This document shows, one piece after another, positions 45,523 to 55,057 of a DNA stretch of 64,000 bases. The stretch lies in NCBI RefSeq assembly GCF_030848495.1, contig NZ_JAVDDT010000001.1, positions 496,001-560,000 of the forward strand, in the 5' to 3' direction. The DNA is from Natronospira bacteriovora. GTDB taxonomy: Bacteria; Pseudomonadota; Gammaproteobacteria; Natronospirales; Natronospiraceae. Positions within the stretch are counted from its first letter, which is position 1, and every line of letters starts with the position of its first letter. The notes below the pieces were generated by a model. It searched no databases. It saw only the letters and a list, made by a program, of their open reading frames with translations, and was not told the DNA's origin. The position numbers and the translations under genes are program-made.

Positions 45523-46007
45523 CGGACGCACCGGCACAGGGCCGCTCGGTGGTCTTCGCTTCCCTGTTGATGGCGCTGATGCTGACCATCTGGCCGCTGC
45601 CCGAGGCCATCGCCCCCTTCCGGCCGGACTGGTCGGCCCTGTTCCTGATCTACTGGATCATGGCCCTGCCACACCGCTTCAACGTGGGCACGGCCTGGTG
45701 CGTGGGCCTGATTCTGGATGTGCTGACCGGCAGCCTGCTGGGCCAGCATGCCATTGCATTGGCCATTACCGGCGTGCTGGTCGCCATGAGTCATCTGCGT
45801 GTGCGGGTTTTCCCGGTCTGGCAGCAGGCCATGACGGTGATGGTGCTGCTGGCCGTGAATGAACTCATCCTGATCCTGGTGGAAGGCGCCACGGGACAGT
45901 TGTACGATCTGGAATGGCGTTGGGCACCCATTGTCACCGGGATGCTGTTCTGGCCGTGGGTGCTGTTTTTCCTGCGCTCCCTGCGCCGGCGCTTCGATGT
46001 AAGCTGA
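45519..46007 (+). CDS. mreD: Rod shape-determining protein MreD
   Basis: 162 residues, five or six membrane segments. It is the inner-membrane partner of MreC in the elongasome. The conserved GLILDVLTGSLLGQHA motif is present near residues 68-83. It overlaps mreC by four bases and is followed after one base by the GTG of mrdA, so expression is tightly coupled. Confidence 0.94.
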   Translation: MTDAPAQGRSVVFASLLMALMLTIWPLPEAIAPFRPDWSALFLIYWIMALPHRFNVGTAWCVGLILDVLTGSLLGQHAIALAITGVLVAMSHLRVRVFPVWQQAMTVMVLLAVNELILILVEGATGQLYDLEWRWAPIVTGMLFWPWVLFFLRSLRRRFDVS

Positions 46008-46008
46008 C

Positions 46009-47889
46009 GTGTCTGTTCATCTTCACATTCGGGATCAGGAACAGGATCGACGCCTGTTCATGCGACGCGGCATTGTGGCCGCCGTGCTGGCCACCGGCCT
46101 GCTTCTACTGCTGGTGGCGCGTATGTTCGTGCTGCAGGTGGTCGATCACCAGCATTACGCCACCCTGGCTGATGGCAACCGGGTGCGGGTGGAACCCATT
46201 CCACCCACACGCGGACTGATCTTCGACCGACGAGGCGAGATCCTCGCCGAAAACGTGCCCAACTACCAGCTCGAGCTGATCCCGGAACAGGTGGAAGACA
46301 TCGGCGCCACCCTTGACGCCCTGGGCGCCATGATCGAAATCCGGGAATCGGACAGGGAACGGTTTTTTCGCCTGCTACGCAGCCAGCGGCGCTTTCAACC
46401 GGTTCCCATTCGCCAGAACCTCACGGAAACGGAGATCGCCCGCTTCTCGGTTGACCGGCAGAGCTTCCCCGGCGTCGAAATCCGTGCACGCCTGGCCCGA
46501 CACTATCCTCATGGTGAATTGACCTCGCATTTGGTGGGCTATCTGGGCGCCATCAGCCGGGAAGACCTGAACCGCATCGATCGCAGCCGCTACAGCGGCA
46601 CCACCCAGATCGGCAAGACCGGCATCGAATTTTCCTACGAACCCATCCTGCACGGTGGGGCAGGGAGCCGGCGGGTGGAGACCAATGCCCAGGGTCGCGT
46701 GATTCGTACGCTCGATGTCCGGGAGCCAGCCGTGCCGGGCGATGACCTCTACCTCAGCATCGATCTTCGCCTGCAACGTGTCGCCTGGGATGCCATGGAG
46801 GGAAAGCAGGGCGCCGTGGTGGCCCTGGATACCCGGGATGGCAGTGTGCTCGCCATGGTCAGCCGCCCGGGATACGACCCCAACGTGCTGGCCACCGGCC
46901 TGGATCGGACGGCCTTCCGGGCCATGGAAAGCGATCCGGCGCGTCCCCTGTTCGACCGCGCCACCCGGGGACGCTACCCCCCCGGCTCCACGGTCAAGCC
47001 ATTCCTCGGCCTGGCGGGCCTGGATGCCAATGCCATGGATCCGGATCATCAAGTCAACTGCACCGGTGAATTCTTCATTGACGGCCGCGACCGCCCCTTT
47101 CGTGACTGGCGGCGGGAAGGCCATGGCCCCACCGATTTCAAGCGTGCCATGGCCGAGTCCTGTGACATCTACTACTACATGCTGGCGATGGAACTGGGTA
47201 TCGACCGCATCCACCATTATCTGACCCAGTTCGGCCTGGGCAGCCGCGCCGGTCTGGACATCCCTGGCGAAAGCGCCGGCCTGATTCCTTCCCGGGAGTG
47301 GAAACGCCGGGCGCTGGGCGAAGGCTGGTTTCACGGCGAGACGGTGATTGCCGGCATCGGGCAGGGCTACATGCTGGCCACGCCCTTGCAGCTGGCCAAG
47401 GCCACCGCCGCACTCGCCAACCGCGGCGAGCTGCGCCGCCCCCGCTTGCTGCATGGCCTGCGCAATGCCTTTACCCGTGAGTTCGAGGCCATGGCCGCAC
47501 CGGAGCCGTATCGCTCGGAGCTTCTGGACCAGATCAACAGCAACAATTGGCAACTGACCGTGGACGCCATGGTGGAATCCATTCACGGGCCCCGGGGCAC
47601 AGGCCGCTCCATCGGCTTTGGCGCGCCCTACCGCATCGCCGGCAAGACCGGAACGGCCCAGGTCTTCGGCCTGGGCGAAGACGAGGAATACGAACACGAG
47701 GAGGTCGCCTTCCACCTGCGCGACCACGCCCTGTTCATCGCCTTCGCCCCGGCGGAGGATCCGAAGATCGCCATCTCCGTACTGGTGGAGCACGGCGGCA
47801 GTGGTGGCGGTGTTGCGGCCCCGGTGGCCCGCAAGGTAATGGATGAGTTCCTGCTGCATCGGCAGGAGGAGAACGACAATGGCCGCTAA
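46009..47889 (+). CDS. mrdA: Penicillin-binding protein 2 (elongation transpeptidase)
   Basis: 626 residues, starting with GTG. One membrane anchor (about 20-42), a pedestal domain beginning RGLIFDRRGEILAENV, and the transpeptidase domain with SxxK Ser327 (PPGSTVKPF), SCD in ESCDIYYYM (the SxN position) and KTGTAQ near 542. It cross-links new peptidoglycan in the lateral wall together with RodA. It overlaps the rodA start by 11 bases. Confidence 0.97.
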   Translation: MSVHLHIRDQEQDRRLFMRRGIVAAVLATGLLLLLVARMFVLQVVDHQHYATLADGNRVRVEPIPPTRGLIFDRRGEILAENVPNYQLELIPEQVEDIGATLDALGAMIEIRESDRERFFRLLRSQRRFQPVPIRQNLTETEIARFSVDRQSFPGVEIRARLARHYPHGELTSHLVGYLGAISREDLNRIDRSRYSGTTQIGKTGIEFSYEPILHGGAGSRRVETNAQGRVIRTLDVREPAVPGDDLYLSIDLRLQRVAWDAMEGKQGAVVALDTRDGSVLAMVSRPGYDPNVLATGLDRTAFRAMESDPARPLFDRATRGRYPPGSTVKPFLGLAGLDANAMDPDHQVNCTGEFFIDGRDRPFRDWRREGHGPTDFKRAMAESCDIYYYMLAMELGIDRIHHYLTQFGLGSRAGLDIPGESAGLIPSREWKRRALGEGWFHGETVIAGIGQGYMLATPLQLAKATAALANRGELRRPRLLHGLRNAFTREFEAMAAPEPYRSELLDQINSNNWQLTVDAMVESIHGPRGTGRSIGFGAPYRIAGKTGTAQVFGLGEDEEYEHEEVAFHLRDHALFIAFAPAEDPKIAISVLVEHGGSGGGVAAPVARKVMDEFLLHRQEENDNGR

Positions 47890-49009
47890 CTACCTTGGCA
47901 GCACCCTCAACAGCGGTGGCTCTTCAGGCAACGGTGTCCTCAGCACCCTGCGCCTGGACGGTCCGCTCCTTCTCGGGCTGCTCATCCTCTGCTGCTTCGG
48001 CCTCACGGTGGTCTACAGCGCCAGTGGCGAGGATACGGGACTGCTGCTCCGCCAGCTCATCCGCATGGGCCTGGGTCTGGCTGTGCTGGTAACCCTGGCA
48101 CAGATCCCGCCCAGCCTGCTCCGGGCCTGGTCACCGTGGGTCTTTCTCGGTGTCATTGCCCTGCTGCTTCTGGTACTGATCATGGGCGAAATGGGCAAGG
48201 GCGCCCAGCGCTGGCTCAGCCTGGGCTTCATTCGCTTCCAGCCCTCCGAGATGATGAAGCTGGCCATGCCGCTTGCTCTCGCCTGGTACCTGCATGATCG
48301 TCACCTGCCACCGCGCTGGTGGCAGATTCTGCTGATGCTGTTCGCCATCGCGGTGCCGGTCGCACTCATCGCCCGCCAGCCAGACCTGGGCACGGCCCTG
48401 CTGGTGGCCTCCGCCGGCTTCTTCGTTCTCTTCCTCGCCGGACTGCGCTGGCGCTACATGATAGGTGGCCTGTTTGCCCTTGCCGCCGCCCTGCCCGTCC
48501 TCTGGTCTCATTTGCACGACTACCAGCGCCAGCGCGTACTCACCTTCCTGAATCCGGAATCCGACCCCCTGGGGGCTGGCTATCACATCATTCAGTCCAA
48601 GATCGCCATCGGTTCGGGTGGCTTCTTCGGCAAGGGCTGGACTGAAGGTACCCAGTCCCAGCTCCAGTTCCTGCCCGAACGCTCCACGGATTTCATTTTC
48701 GCTGTCCTGGGGGAGGAATTCGGCCTGCTGGGTGTGGGCCTGCTGATCCTGATCTACCTCTTCGTCTTCTGGCGCGGCATGGTGCTGGCCCTGCGCGCCC
48801 AGGACAATTTCGGCCGTCTTCTGGGTGGCAGCCTGATGCTGACGTTCTTCGTCTACATCTTCGTCAACACCGGCATGGTCACCGGCCTGGTGCCGGTGGT
48901 AGGGGTTCCCCTGCCGCTGGTCAGCTATGGCGGCACGTCCATGGTGACCCTCATGGCCGGTTTCGGTATTCTCATGAGCATCAACAGTCATCGACGGTTC
49001 ATGTCGTGA
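47879..49009 (+). CDS. rodA: Peptidoglycan glycosyltransferase RodA
   Basis: 376 residues, SEDS family, about ten membrane segments. RodA polymerises lipid II into glycan strands with PBP2. Conserved stretches: GKGAQRWLSLGFIRFQPSE, the catalytic-loop region PERSTDFIFAVLGEEFG and the C-terminal PLVSYGGTSM. I chose the ATG at 47879 with ggagga upstream; a longer frame (47843) inside mrdA is unlikely. The stop codon is almost fused to a hexamer-repeat hairpin. Confidence 0.97.
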   Translation: MAANYLGSTLNSGGSSGNGVLSTLRLDGPLLLGLLILCCFGLTVVYSASGEDTGLLLRQLIRMGLGLAVLVTLAQIPPSLLRAWSPWVFLGVIALLLLVLIMGEMGKGAQRWLSLGFIRFQPSEMMKLAMPLALAWYLHDRHLPPRWWQILLMLFAIAVPVALIARQPDLGTALLVASAGFFVLFLAGLRWRYMIGGLFALAAALPVLWSHLHDYQRQRVLTFLNPESDPLGAGYHIIQSKIAIGSGGFFGKGWTEGTQSQLQFLPERSTDFIFAVLGEEFGLLGVGLLILIYLFVFWRGMVLALRAQDNFGRLLGGSLMLTFFVYIFVNTGMVTGLVPVVGVPLPLVSYGGTSMVTLMAGFGILMSINSHRRFMS

Positions 49010-49014
49010 TCTAA

Positions 49015-49129
<115 letters not shown>

Positions 49130-49179
49130 GCATATTCGGCGCTCGACACTTTGGATCCAACGGAGTCACTGGCAGACAA

Positions 49180-50163
49180 ATGAAAAGCACTCTGGCTATC
49201 ACCGCCCTTCTGGCTTTCATGCTCAGTCCCCTGACGCTGTCAGCCGCCAACTGGCTGGAGCGAGAGGATGTGCAGGCCTTCATCGAGCGCATGGATTCGG
49301 AACACGACCTGGACCGCGACTGGCTCGAATCCGTGTTTGCCAATGTCATTCGCCAGGATGCCGTACTGGAAGCCATTGCCAGCCCGGCCGAGGCTCTGCC
49401 CTGGCATCGCTACCGGCCGATCTTCCTCACCGAGGCGCGCATCCAGGCCGGCGTGGACTTCTGGAAGGCCAACGAAACCGTCATCCGTCGCGCCAGCCGG
49501 GAATACGATGTGGATCCGGAGATGCTGGTGGCCATCATCGGCATCGAGACCTACTACGGGCGTCATCAGGGTCGGCACCCGGTGCTCGATTCCCTGGTCA
49601 CTCTGGGCTTCGACTACCCGCCCCGCGCCGCCTTCTTCCGGCGCGAACTCGAACAGCTGTTCCTGCTTGCGGACGAGGAAGATCTCGACATTCACGAGCT
49701 GCGGGGTTCCTACGCCGGGGCCATGGGGCTAGGCCAGTTCATTTCCTCCTCCTGGCGGGCCTACGCGGTGGATTTCAGCGGCAGCGGCAATCGGGACCTG
49801 CTAAACGACATCGAAGATGGCATTGGCAGTGTGGCCAACTACTTCGCCCGGCATAACTGGAAAGGTGGCGACGCCGTGGCCGTACCGGCAATCCTTCCCG
49901 ACGACCGCTCCTTCAGCGTCAACAACCCGCTACAGCGCAAGCGGGCTCATGAACTGCGTGCGGCCGGACTGATCTTCAGCGAAGGTGTGGATGACGATGA
50001 GCTGGTATTGCCGGTGCAGCTGGATACGGGCAACGGTGATGCCTGGTGGGTGGGGCTGAACAATTTCTGGTCCATTACCCGCTACAACCACAGCCCCCTT
50101 TATGCCATGGCGGCCTGGGAGCTGAGCCGCGAAATCGCGAGGGAGAAGGATGGCCGTCGTTAA
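49180..50163 (+). CDS. mltB: Lytic murein transglycosylase B
   Basis: 327 residues with a signal peptide (about 1-22, ending SAAN). It lacks a lipobox, so it is periplasmic and soluble. The catalytic glutamate is Glu123 in IIGIETYYGRHQG; AMGLGQFISSSW and the C-terminal NFWSITRYNHSPLYAMA complete the family signature. It cleaves glycan strands to anhydro-muropeptides. A longer in-frame start at 49048 would translate the repeat element into poly-threonine and hide the signal peptide, so I rejected it. It overlaps rlpA by 14 bases. Confidence 0.95.
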   Translation: MKSTLAITALLAFMLSPLTLSAANWLEREDVQAFIERMDSEHDLDRDWLESVFANVIRQDAVLEAIASPAEALPWHRYRPIFLTEARIQAGVDFWKANETVIRRASREYDVDPEMLVAIIGIETYYGRHQGRHPVLDSLVTLGFDYPPRAAFFRRELEQLFLLADEEDLDIHELRGSYAGAMGLGQFISSSWRAYAVDFSGSGNRDLLNDIEDGIGSVANYFARHNWKGGDAVAVPAILPDDRSFSVNNPLQRKRAHELRAAGLIFSEGVDDDELVLPVQLDTGNGDAWWVGLNNFWSITRYNHSPLYAMAAWELSREIAREKDGRR

Positions 50164-50941
50164 ACGTTCACCGGGGCTCCCGCGAAGCACCCTTTTCCTG
50201 GCCGGGCTCACCCTGCTGGTGGCGGCCTGCGCCCCCTTCGAGACCCGTGACAGTGGCCCGACTGCACCGCCCCCCGGGCTGGACAATATCCCCGAGCCCG
50301 TACCCCGGAATGAACCGCGCAGCCGGTACGGGAACCCTTCCAGTTATGAAGTCTTCGGGCGGACCTATTACGTCATGGATTCTGCCGAGGGCTATTCCGA
50401 GGAAGGCGTCGCCTCCTGGTACGGCAAGAAGTTTCACGGCCAGCGCACCAGCAGCGGCGAGGAATACGACATGTACGCTCTTACCGCTGCCCATACCCGC
50501 CTGCCCCTGCCCACCTATGTGCGGGTGACCAACCTGGAAAACAATCGCAGTGTGATCGTGCGTGTCAATGATCGCGGGCCATTCGCCCATGACCGCATCA
50601 TCGACCTGTCCTATGCGGCTGCCCATCGTCTGGGCCTGGTGGATGCCGGAACCGGCCGGGTTCGAGTGGAAGCCCTGTCCCGCCACCGGGACGGCATGGG
50701 CATTCCCTCGGGCCGGGTTCGAATCCAGGTCGGGGCCTTTGGCGAGGCGGGCAATGCCCGCGCCCTGAAGGAGCGGCTGGAACGCGAGGGCATTCGACCT
50801 GTCCATATCCGCTCCGAAAGCGGGCGCCGGGGTGTCCACCGGGTTCAGGTCGGCCCCCTGGAGGGTGAACAGCGAATCCAGGCCATGCTCGATCGACTGG
50901 CCCGGGCCGGCTTCGAGGACACTCGCTTCGTCCACGACTGA
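50150..50941 (+). CDS. rlpA: Septal ring lytic transglycosylase RlpA
   Basis: 263 residues, lipoprotein (VAAC, cysteine about 27). A double-psi beta-barrel (about 85-170; VASWYGKKFHGQRTSSGE, RVNDRGPFAHDRIIDLS) is followed by a C-terminal SPOR domain (about 185-262) that binds denuded glycan at division sites. In Pseudomonas the enzyme cleaves naked glycan strands. It continues the mltB message. Confidence 0.94.
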   Translation: MAVVKRSPGLPRSTLFLAGLTLLVAACAPFETRDSGPTAPPPGLDNIPEPVPRNEPRSRYGNPSSYEVFGRTYYVMDSAEGYSEEGVASWYGKKFHGQRTSSGEEYDMYALTAAHTRLPLPTYVRVTNLENNRSVIVRVNDRGPFAHDRIIDLSYAAAHRLGLVDAGTGRVRVEALSRHRDGMGIPSGRVRIQVGAFGEAGNARALKERLEREGIRPVHIRSESGRRGVHRVQVGPLEGEQRIQAMLDRLARAGFEDTRFVHD

Positions 50942-51047
50942 GGCGGCCGGCTTTTGCCGTCACCTGGCCCATCATGGGCCCTGGCCCTGTTAAAATGCGG
51001 GACTGGCTTCCGTTTCCACCCATCGGTATTCATCAGGTGTACAAACG

Positions 51048-52193
51048 ATGATTTCATGCGTTCGCTCTGTTGTTCCGGCCCTGCTGGCCGCACTCGTTCT
51101 CGTCGCCGGGCCGGCCCTGTCCAGTCCGATCCCTTCCGCCCCGTCCGTGGATGCGGAAAGCTATGTCTTGATGGATTATCACAGTGGCCGCGTACTGGCC
51201 GAGAAGGATCCCGAAAAGGTGGTCGAGCCGGCCAGCATCACCAAGGTCATGACAGGCTATGTGGTCTTCAATTCCCTGCGCACCGGCAGCATCGCGCTCG
51301 ATGATGAAGTCATGGTCAGTGAACGCGCCTGGCGCATGCCCGGATCGCGCATGTTCATCGAGGTGGGACGGCGTGTTTCCGTGGAAGATTTGCTCCAGGG
51401 CATGATCATCCAGTCCGGCAACGACGCCAGCGTTGCGCTGGCCGAACACGTGGCCGGTTCCGAGGCTGCCTTCGTGGACCTCATGAATCAGTACGCTCAA
51501 CGTCTGGGCATGGAGAACACCAGCTACGCCAATGCCACCGGCCTGCCGGACGAAAGCCAGTACACCACGGCCATCGATACTGCCCGGCTTACCCGGGCAC
51601 TGATTCAGGAATTTCCGCAGTACTACAGCTGGTATTCGGATCGGGAATTCACCTTCAACGGCATTCGCCAGAATAATCGCAATACCCTGTTGTGGCGCGA
51701 TGATTCCGTGGACGGAGTCAAGACCGGCCATACCAGCTCCGCCGGCTACTGCCTGGTCACGTCCGCCGAGCGCAATGACAGTCGCCTGATTTCGGTGGTC
51801 ATGGGGTCGAGCAGCGAACGCTCTCGTGCCGATGCCAGCCAGTCCCTGCTCAATTACGGTTTTCGCTTCTTCGAGACCCACCGCCTCTACACGGCCGGTG
51901 AAAGCCTGGCTGAAGAGCGGATCTGGGGTGGTGCCCGCGATTACCTGAACCTGGGCGTGAACGAGGATCTTTTCGTCACCATCCCCCGAGGCACCTACCG
52001 TGATCTGGATCCCGTCCTGAATCTGCGCGGCCGCCTGGATGCGCCCATTTCGGCGGGAGACCCGGTGGGCAAGGTCAGGGTACGGCTCAATGACGACGTG
52101 ATTGCCGAGCGCGAAGTGCATGCCCTGGAGGACATTCAGTCTGGCAGCCTCTGGCAGCGCATGGTCGATCGCGTGAAGCTGTTCTTCGACTGA
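51048..52193 (+). CDS. dacA: D-alanyl-D-alanine carboxypeptidase (PBP5/6 family)
   Basis: 381 residues with a signal peptide (about 1-26). It removes the terminal D-alanine of muropeptide side chains, limiting cross-links. Active-site motifs: SITK (Ser63-Lys66), SGN at 123-125 and KTG at 225-227. The C-terminal beta domain and a terminal amphipathic helix (QRMVDRVKLFF) anchor it to the inner membrane. The D-amino acid aminotransferase gene starts two bases later, fitting reuse of the D-alanine released. Confidence 0.96.
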   Translation: MISCVRSVVPALLAALVLVAGPALSSPIPSAPSVDAESYVLMDYHSGRVLAEKDPEKVVEPASITKVMTGYVVFNSLRTGSIALDDEVMVSERAWRMPGSRMFIEVGRRVSVEDLLQGMIIQSGNDASVALAEHVAGSEAAFVDLMNQYAQRLGMENTSYANATGLPDESQYTTAIDTARLTRALIQEFPQYYSWYSDREFTFNGIRQNNRNTLLWRDDSVDGVKTGHTSSAGYCLVTSAERNDSRLISVVMGSSSERSRADASQSLLNYGFRFFETHRLYTAGESLAEERIWGGARDYLNLGVNEDLFVTIPRGTYRDLDPVLNLRGRLDAPISAGDPVGKVRVRLNDDVIAEREVHALEDIQSGSLWQRMVDRVKLFFD

Positions 52194-52195
52194 TC

Positions 52196-53077
52196 ATGGC
52201 GATCCCCCACGAAACAGCCTGGCTCAACGGCGAATTCCTTCCGCTTCAGGAAGCCAGAATTTCACCACTGGATCGGGGTTTCCTCTTCGGTGACGGCATC
52301 TACGAAGTGGTGCCGATCTATGACGGACAGCCCTTCGAACTGGAGGCCCATCTGGATCGCCTCGAATACAGCCTGGGGGAAATCCGCCTGCGCAACCCCC
52401 TGAGCCGGGCTCAGTGGCGATCCATGATTGCCGAACTGGTCGAGCGAAACGGGGGCGGTGACCAGACGGTGTATTTCCAGATCACCCGGGGTGCTGATTC
52501 CCAGCGCGACCACGGATTCCCGGATCCTGACCTGGCCCCCACCTGCTTTGCCATGAGCAGCCCCCTGGCGCCGGCCCCTGCCCGTTTCGCCAGCGACGGA
52601 GCCCGCGCACATCTGGTGGAGGACATTCGCTGGCGACGCTGTGACATCAAGGCCACCGGCTTGCTGGCCAACGCCATGGCAAAGCAGGCCGCCCGCGACG
52701 CCGGCGCCGATGAAGCCCTGCTGCACCGGGACGGCCAACTGATCGAGGGCAGCTCCATGACCCTGTTTCTGGTTGAGAATGGTGCCCTGCTGACGCCGCC
52801 GAAAGGCCCGTCGATATTGCCGGGCATCACCCGGGACGTGGTCATCAATCTGGCACGTGACCTGGGCGTGGCTGTGGAAGAGGCCCCGCTGGCCATGACA
52901 CGGCTGCAAAGCTGTGATGAACTCTGGTTCACCAGCTCCAGCCGCGAGATCATGCCGGTGACGCAGGTGGATGGCATTACCATTGGTGACGGTCGCCCTG
53001 GCCCGGTCTGGCAACGTTTCCAACAGACTCTCTCGGAAAGAACCCGTGTGCAGTCGAGTACGGTGAAGGTTTCATGA
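52196..53077 (+). CDS. dat: D-amino acid aminotransferase
   Basis: 293 residues, class IV PLP aminotransferase. The PLP lysine is Lys152 in RRCDIKATGLLANAMAKQ, a sequence pattern of D-alanine transaminases; DRGFLFGDGIYEVV at the start and EGSSMTLFLV follow the family. It converts D-alanine and 2-oxoglutarate to pyruvate and D-glutamate. Placed directly after dacA, it likely recycles D-alanine from the cell wall or supplies D-glutamate. A branched-chain or aminodeoxychorismate role is less likely given the lysine context. Its stop overlaps the next start. Confidence 0.9.
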   Translation: MAIPHETAWLNGEFLPLQEARISPLDRGFLFGDGIYEVVPIYDGQPFELEAHLDRLEYSLGEIRLRNPLSRAQWRSMIAELVERNGGGDQTVYFQITRGADSQRDHGFPDPDLAPTCFAMSSPLAPAPARFASDGARAHLVEDIRWRRCDIKATGLLANAMAKQAARDAGADEALLHRDGQLIEGSSMTLFLVENGALLTPPKGPSILPGITRDVVINLARDLGVAVEEAPLAMTRLQSCDELWFTSSSREIMPVTQVDGITIGDGRPGPVWQRFQQTLSERTRVQSSTVKVS

Positions 53078-53349
53078 AGGATATCGACGAGAACAACACC
53101 CCCCTGGAATTTCCCTGCGACTTTCCGCTCAAGATCATGGGCCGGGACGAAGACGGCTTTCGCGAGCACGTCATTGCCATCATCAGCCAGAAGGCCGGCG
53201 CTGACGCCGTGGTGGGCATTCGTGACCGGGAAAGCAAGGGCGGGCGCTTCATTTCCCTCACGGTGACCGTACGGGCCGAAAGCCGCCCTCAGCTGGATGA
53301 CATCTACCGGGAACTGCACGCCTCCGATCGCGTGCTGATGACCCTCTGA
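53074..53349 (+). CDS. ybeD: DUF493/YbeD family protein
   Basis: 91 residues, ACT-like fold. The core [17 protein letters not shown] and the C-terminal [14 protein letters not shown] match YbeD. The protein sits between dacA and lipB in most gammaproteobacteria; its function is not settled. It overlaps the aminotransferase gene by four bases (ATGA). Confidence 0.95.
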   Translation: MKDIDENNTPLEFPCDFPLKIMGRDEDGFREHVIAIISQKAGADAVVGIRDRESKGGRFISLTVTVRAESRPQLDDIYRELHASDRVLMTL

Positions 53350-53360
53350 AACGGCGAAAA

Positions 53361-54011
53361 ATGGCGTCTACCGCGACCACCAGTCAGGACATCCCGCCAC
53401 CGGAATTCCGGGAGCTGGGCCGGCGTGATTTCGACCCCGTGTGGGAAGAGATGAAGCAGTGGACCCTCGCCCGCAGCGGCGATGAAAGCGACCGCATCTG
53501 GCAAGTGGAACACCCCCCGGTCTTCACCCTGGGGCTGGCCGGCAAGCGCGAGCATGTACTGGCACCGGGTGATATCCCGGTCATCGACATCGACCGCGGC
53601 GGCCAGGTGACCTATCACGGCCCCGGGCAGCTGGTGGTCTACCCCCTGATCAACCTGCGCCGGCTGAAACTCGGTGTACGCGCCCTGGTGGAAGCCCTGG
53701 AACAGGCCGTCATCGACACCCTGGCCGGATACGGTATTGATGCGGCCAATCGCCGCGATGCCCCCGGCGTCTACGTGGAAGGCCGCAAGATCGCCGCCCT
53801 CGGCCTGCGGGTACGCAACGGCTGCACCTACCACGGCCTGGCCTTCAACGTGAACATGGATCTGGAACCCTTCCAGCGCATCAACCCCTGCGGCTATGAA
53901 GGCCTGGAAGTGACCCAGGTCACCGACCTCGGCGGCCCCGCCGACCCCATGACCGTATGGCGGGACCTGCAGCCGCATTTGCTGCGTCGCCTGGGTTATC
54001 CGACCCCCTAG
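53361..54011 (+). CDS. lipB: Octanoyl-(acyl carrier protein) transferase LipB
   Basis: 216 residues. It moves octanoate from ACP to lipoyl domains in lipoate synthesis. Signature: [18 protein letters not shown], catalytic Lys143 in [11 protein letters not shown] and Cys177 in NPCGYEGL. lipA, which usually follows, is absent here; a half-copy of the hexamer repeat begins about 20 bases after the stop instead. Confidence 0.97.
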   Translation: MASTATTSQDIPPPEFRELGRRDFDPVWEEMKQWTLARSGDESDRIWQVEHPPVFTLGLAGKREHVLAPGDIPVIDIDRGGQVTYHGPGQLVVYPLINLRRLKLGVRALVEALEQAVIDTLAGYGIDAANRRDAPGVYVEGRKIAALGLRVRNGCTYHGLAFNVNMDLEPFQRINPCGYEGLEVTQVTDLGGPADPMTVWRDLQPHLLRRLGYPTP

Positions 54012-54029
54012 CCCAACGAGCCAAGGCTC

Positions 54030-54066
54030 TCGTAGTCGTAATCGTTGTCGTAATCGGCTTTTCGAC
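54030..54066. repeat. Hexamer-repeat element 3, left arm only
   Basis: TCGTAG, TCGTAA, TCGTTG and TCGTAA units followed by TCGGCTTTTCG. The matching right arm of the other copies is missing; only CGAAAAG at 54100-54106 could pair with its end. It looks like a degenerate or half element behind lipB. Confidence 0.75.
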
Positions 54067-54131
54067 AGCAGCAACAAGCCCCGGGCAGCAATCCGCAAAC
54101 GAAAAGACGAACACCTCGCAGCCTCAGGTTT

Positions 54132-54202
54132 TTTCGTAATCGTAATCGGCTTTTCGAACGGAGCGAGGAATCAAAATCCGATTACGATTACGACTACGAT
54201 CA
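54132..54202. repeat. Hexamer-repeat hairpin element 4
   Basis: The left arm TCGTAATCGTAATCGGCTTTT and the right arm AAAATCCGATTACGATTACG flank an 18-base loop, GAACGGAGCGAGGAATC. The stem is nearly perfect. The same loop, inverted, is in element 5. The last bases of the right arm run directly into the stop codon of the DUF429 gene on the minus strand. Confidence 0.9.
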
Positions 54203-54967
54203 CGCCGGGGAAGGGGCGCTTCCCCGGCGTGTCCATATCCACCCTTCCTTTGCCAGGTCCTCATCCAGACGCGGTGGCGCCATGGCCTGGCCTTCCAGGA
54301 AATCGATGCCGGCCAGGATGCAGACAGCGGCATCCAGGACATCCGCCTGGGTGCGCAGGGCCTGAGTGGCCGCTGAGTGGGCTCCGGGCAGAGCCAGTGT
54401 CTCGCCGAAGCCTTCCATGATGATATCGCGCCGCTCCAGTTCGGCGGCCGGCTTGTAGCGGCGCCAGGGCAGCTCGTGCATGCGCAGGGTGGCGGCGGGA
54501 TAGACCTCGATGACGCCACCCTCGTCCCCGGCCCCGGGATGCCAGAGCAGCGGCAGATGCCGGCGACTGTGTTCACGCACCTCGGCCAGCAGACCCAGGG
54601 CCGCCCTCGCCGTGCGGGCGATGAAATTCGCGCCCACCTCCATGGGGCGGCAACCGGTTCGTTCGTGGATGAAGCTGTCGCAGCGGCGGTGAAACAGTTC
54701 ATCCGCCCCGGGGCCAATCCCGGCCCCGGCACGGTGTTCGGCCAGTGACTGCCCCAGCGCCACCGGCCAGCCCAATGGTGCGTCAATGCAGAGCAAGGGC
54801 CGCTCGGCAGCGGATATCCATTCGGCCACCTGCTCCACCGGCACCACCTCGGCCCCGGACATGGCTTCCACCAGCACCCAGCCGGCCTCCCCCCGCACCG
54901 CGCGGGCCAGCCCGGTTTTCTCCGCCGCCGTGGCGCAATCAATCCCGATGATGCAGTCCCAGGTCAT
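54200..54967 (-). CDS. DUF429 family predicted nuclease
   Basis: 255 residues with an RNase-H-like layout: first strand IIGIDCATA, second acidic strand LLCIDAPLGWP, mid-protein FHRRCDSFIHERTG and EVYPAATL, and a C-terminal QADVLDAAVCILAGIDF. These match DUF429, a family predicted to be nuclease-like but without a firm function. Ribosome site agggag lies eight bases before the ATG. Its stop codon is continuous with the hexamer hairpin. It is flanked on both sides by these elements, so the gene sits in a repeat-bounded cassette with no link to its neighbours. Confidence 0.82.
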   Translation of the reverse strand: MTWDCIIGIDCATAAEKTGLARAVRGEAGWVLVEAMSGAEVVPVEQVAEWISAAERPLLCIDAPLGWPVALGQSLAEHRAGAGIGPGADELFHRRCDSFIHERTGCRPMEVGANFIARTARAALGLLAEVREHSRRHLPLLWHPGAGDEGGVIEVYPAATLRMHELPWRRYKPAAELERRDIIMEGFGETLALPGAHSAATQALRTQADVLDAAVCILAGIDFLEGQAMAPPRLDEDLAKEGWIWTRRGSAPSPA

Positions 54968-54999
54968 GGGCCAAACTCCCTGTCAATCTGGCAGTACCC

Positions 55000-55057
55000 T
55001 CGTTGTCGTTGTCGGCTTTTTGATTCCTCGCTCCGTTCGATAATCCGATTACGATTA
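55000..55057. repeat. Hexamer-repeat hairpin element 5, overlapping the murU stop
   Basis: TCGTTGTCGTTGTCGGC and a T-run, the loop GATTCCTCGCTCCGTTC, then AATCCGATTACGATTA. The loop is the reverse complement of that in element 4. On the minus strand the hexamer TAATCG supplies the TAA stop of murU. In RNA the arms pair with one GU wobble and one U-U mismatch per hexamer. Confidence 0.9.

Noticed and set aside
53361-54011. lipB without lipA as a sign of a broken lipoate pathway
   Set aside because: lipA is commonly encoded elsewhere; absence from this window says nothing about the genome.
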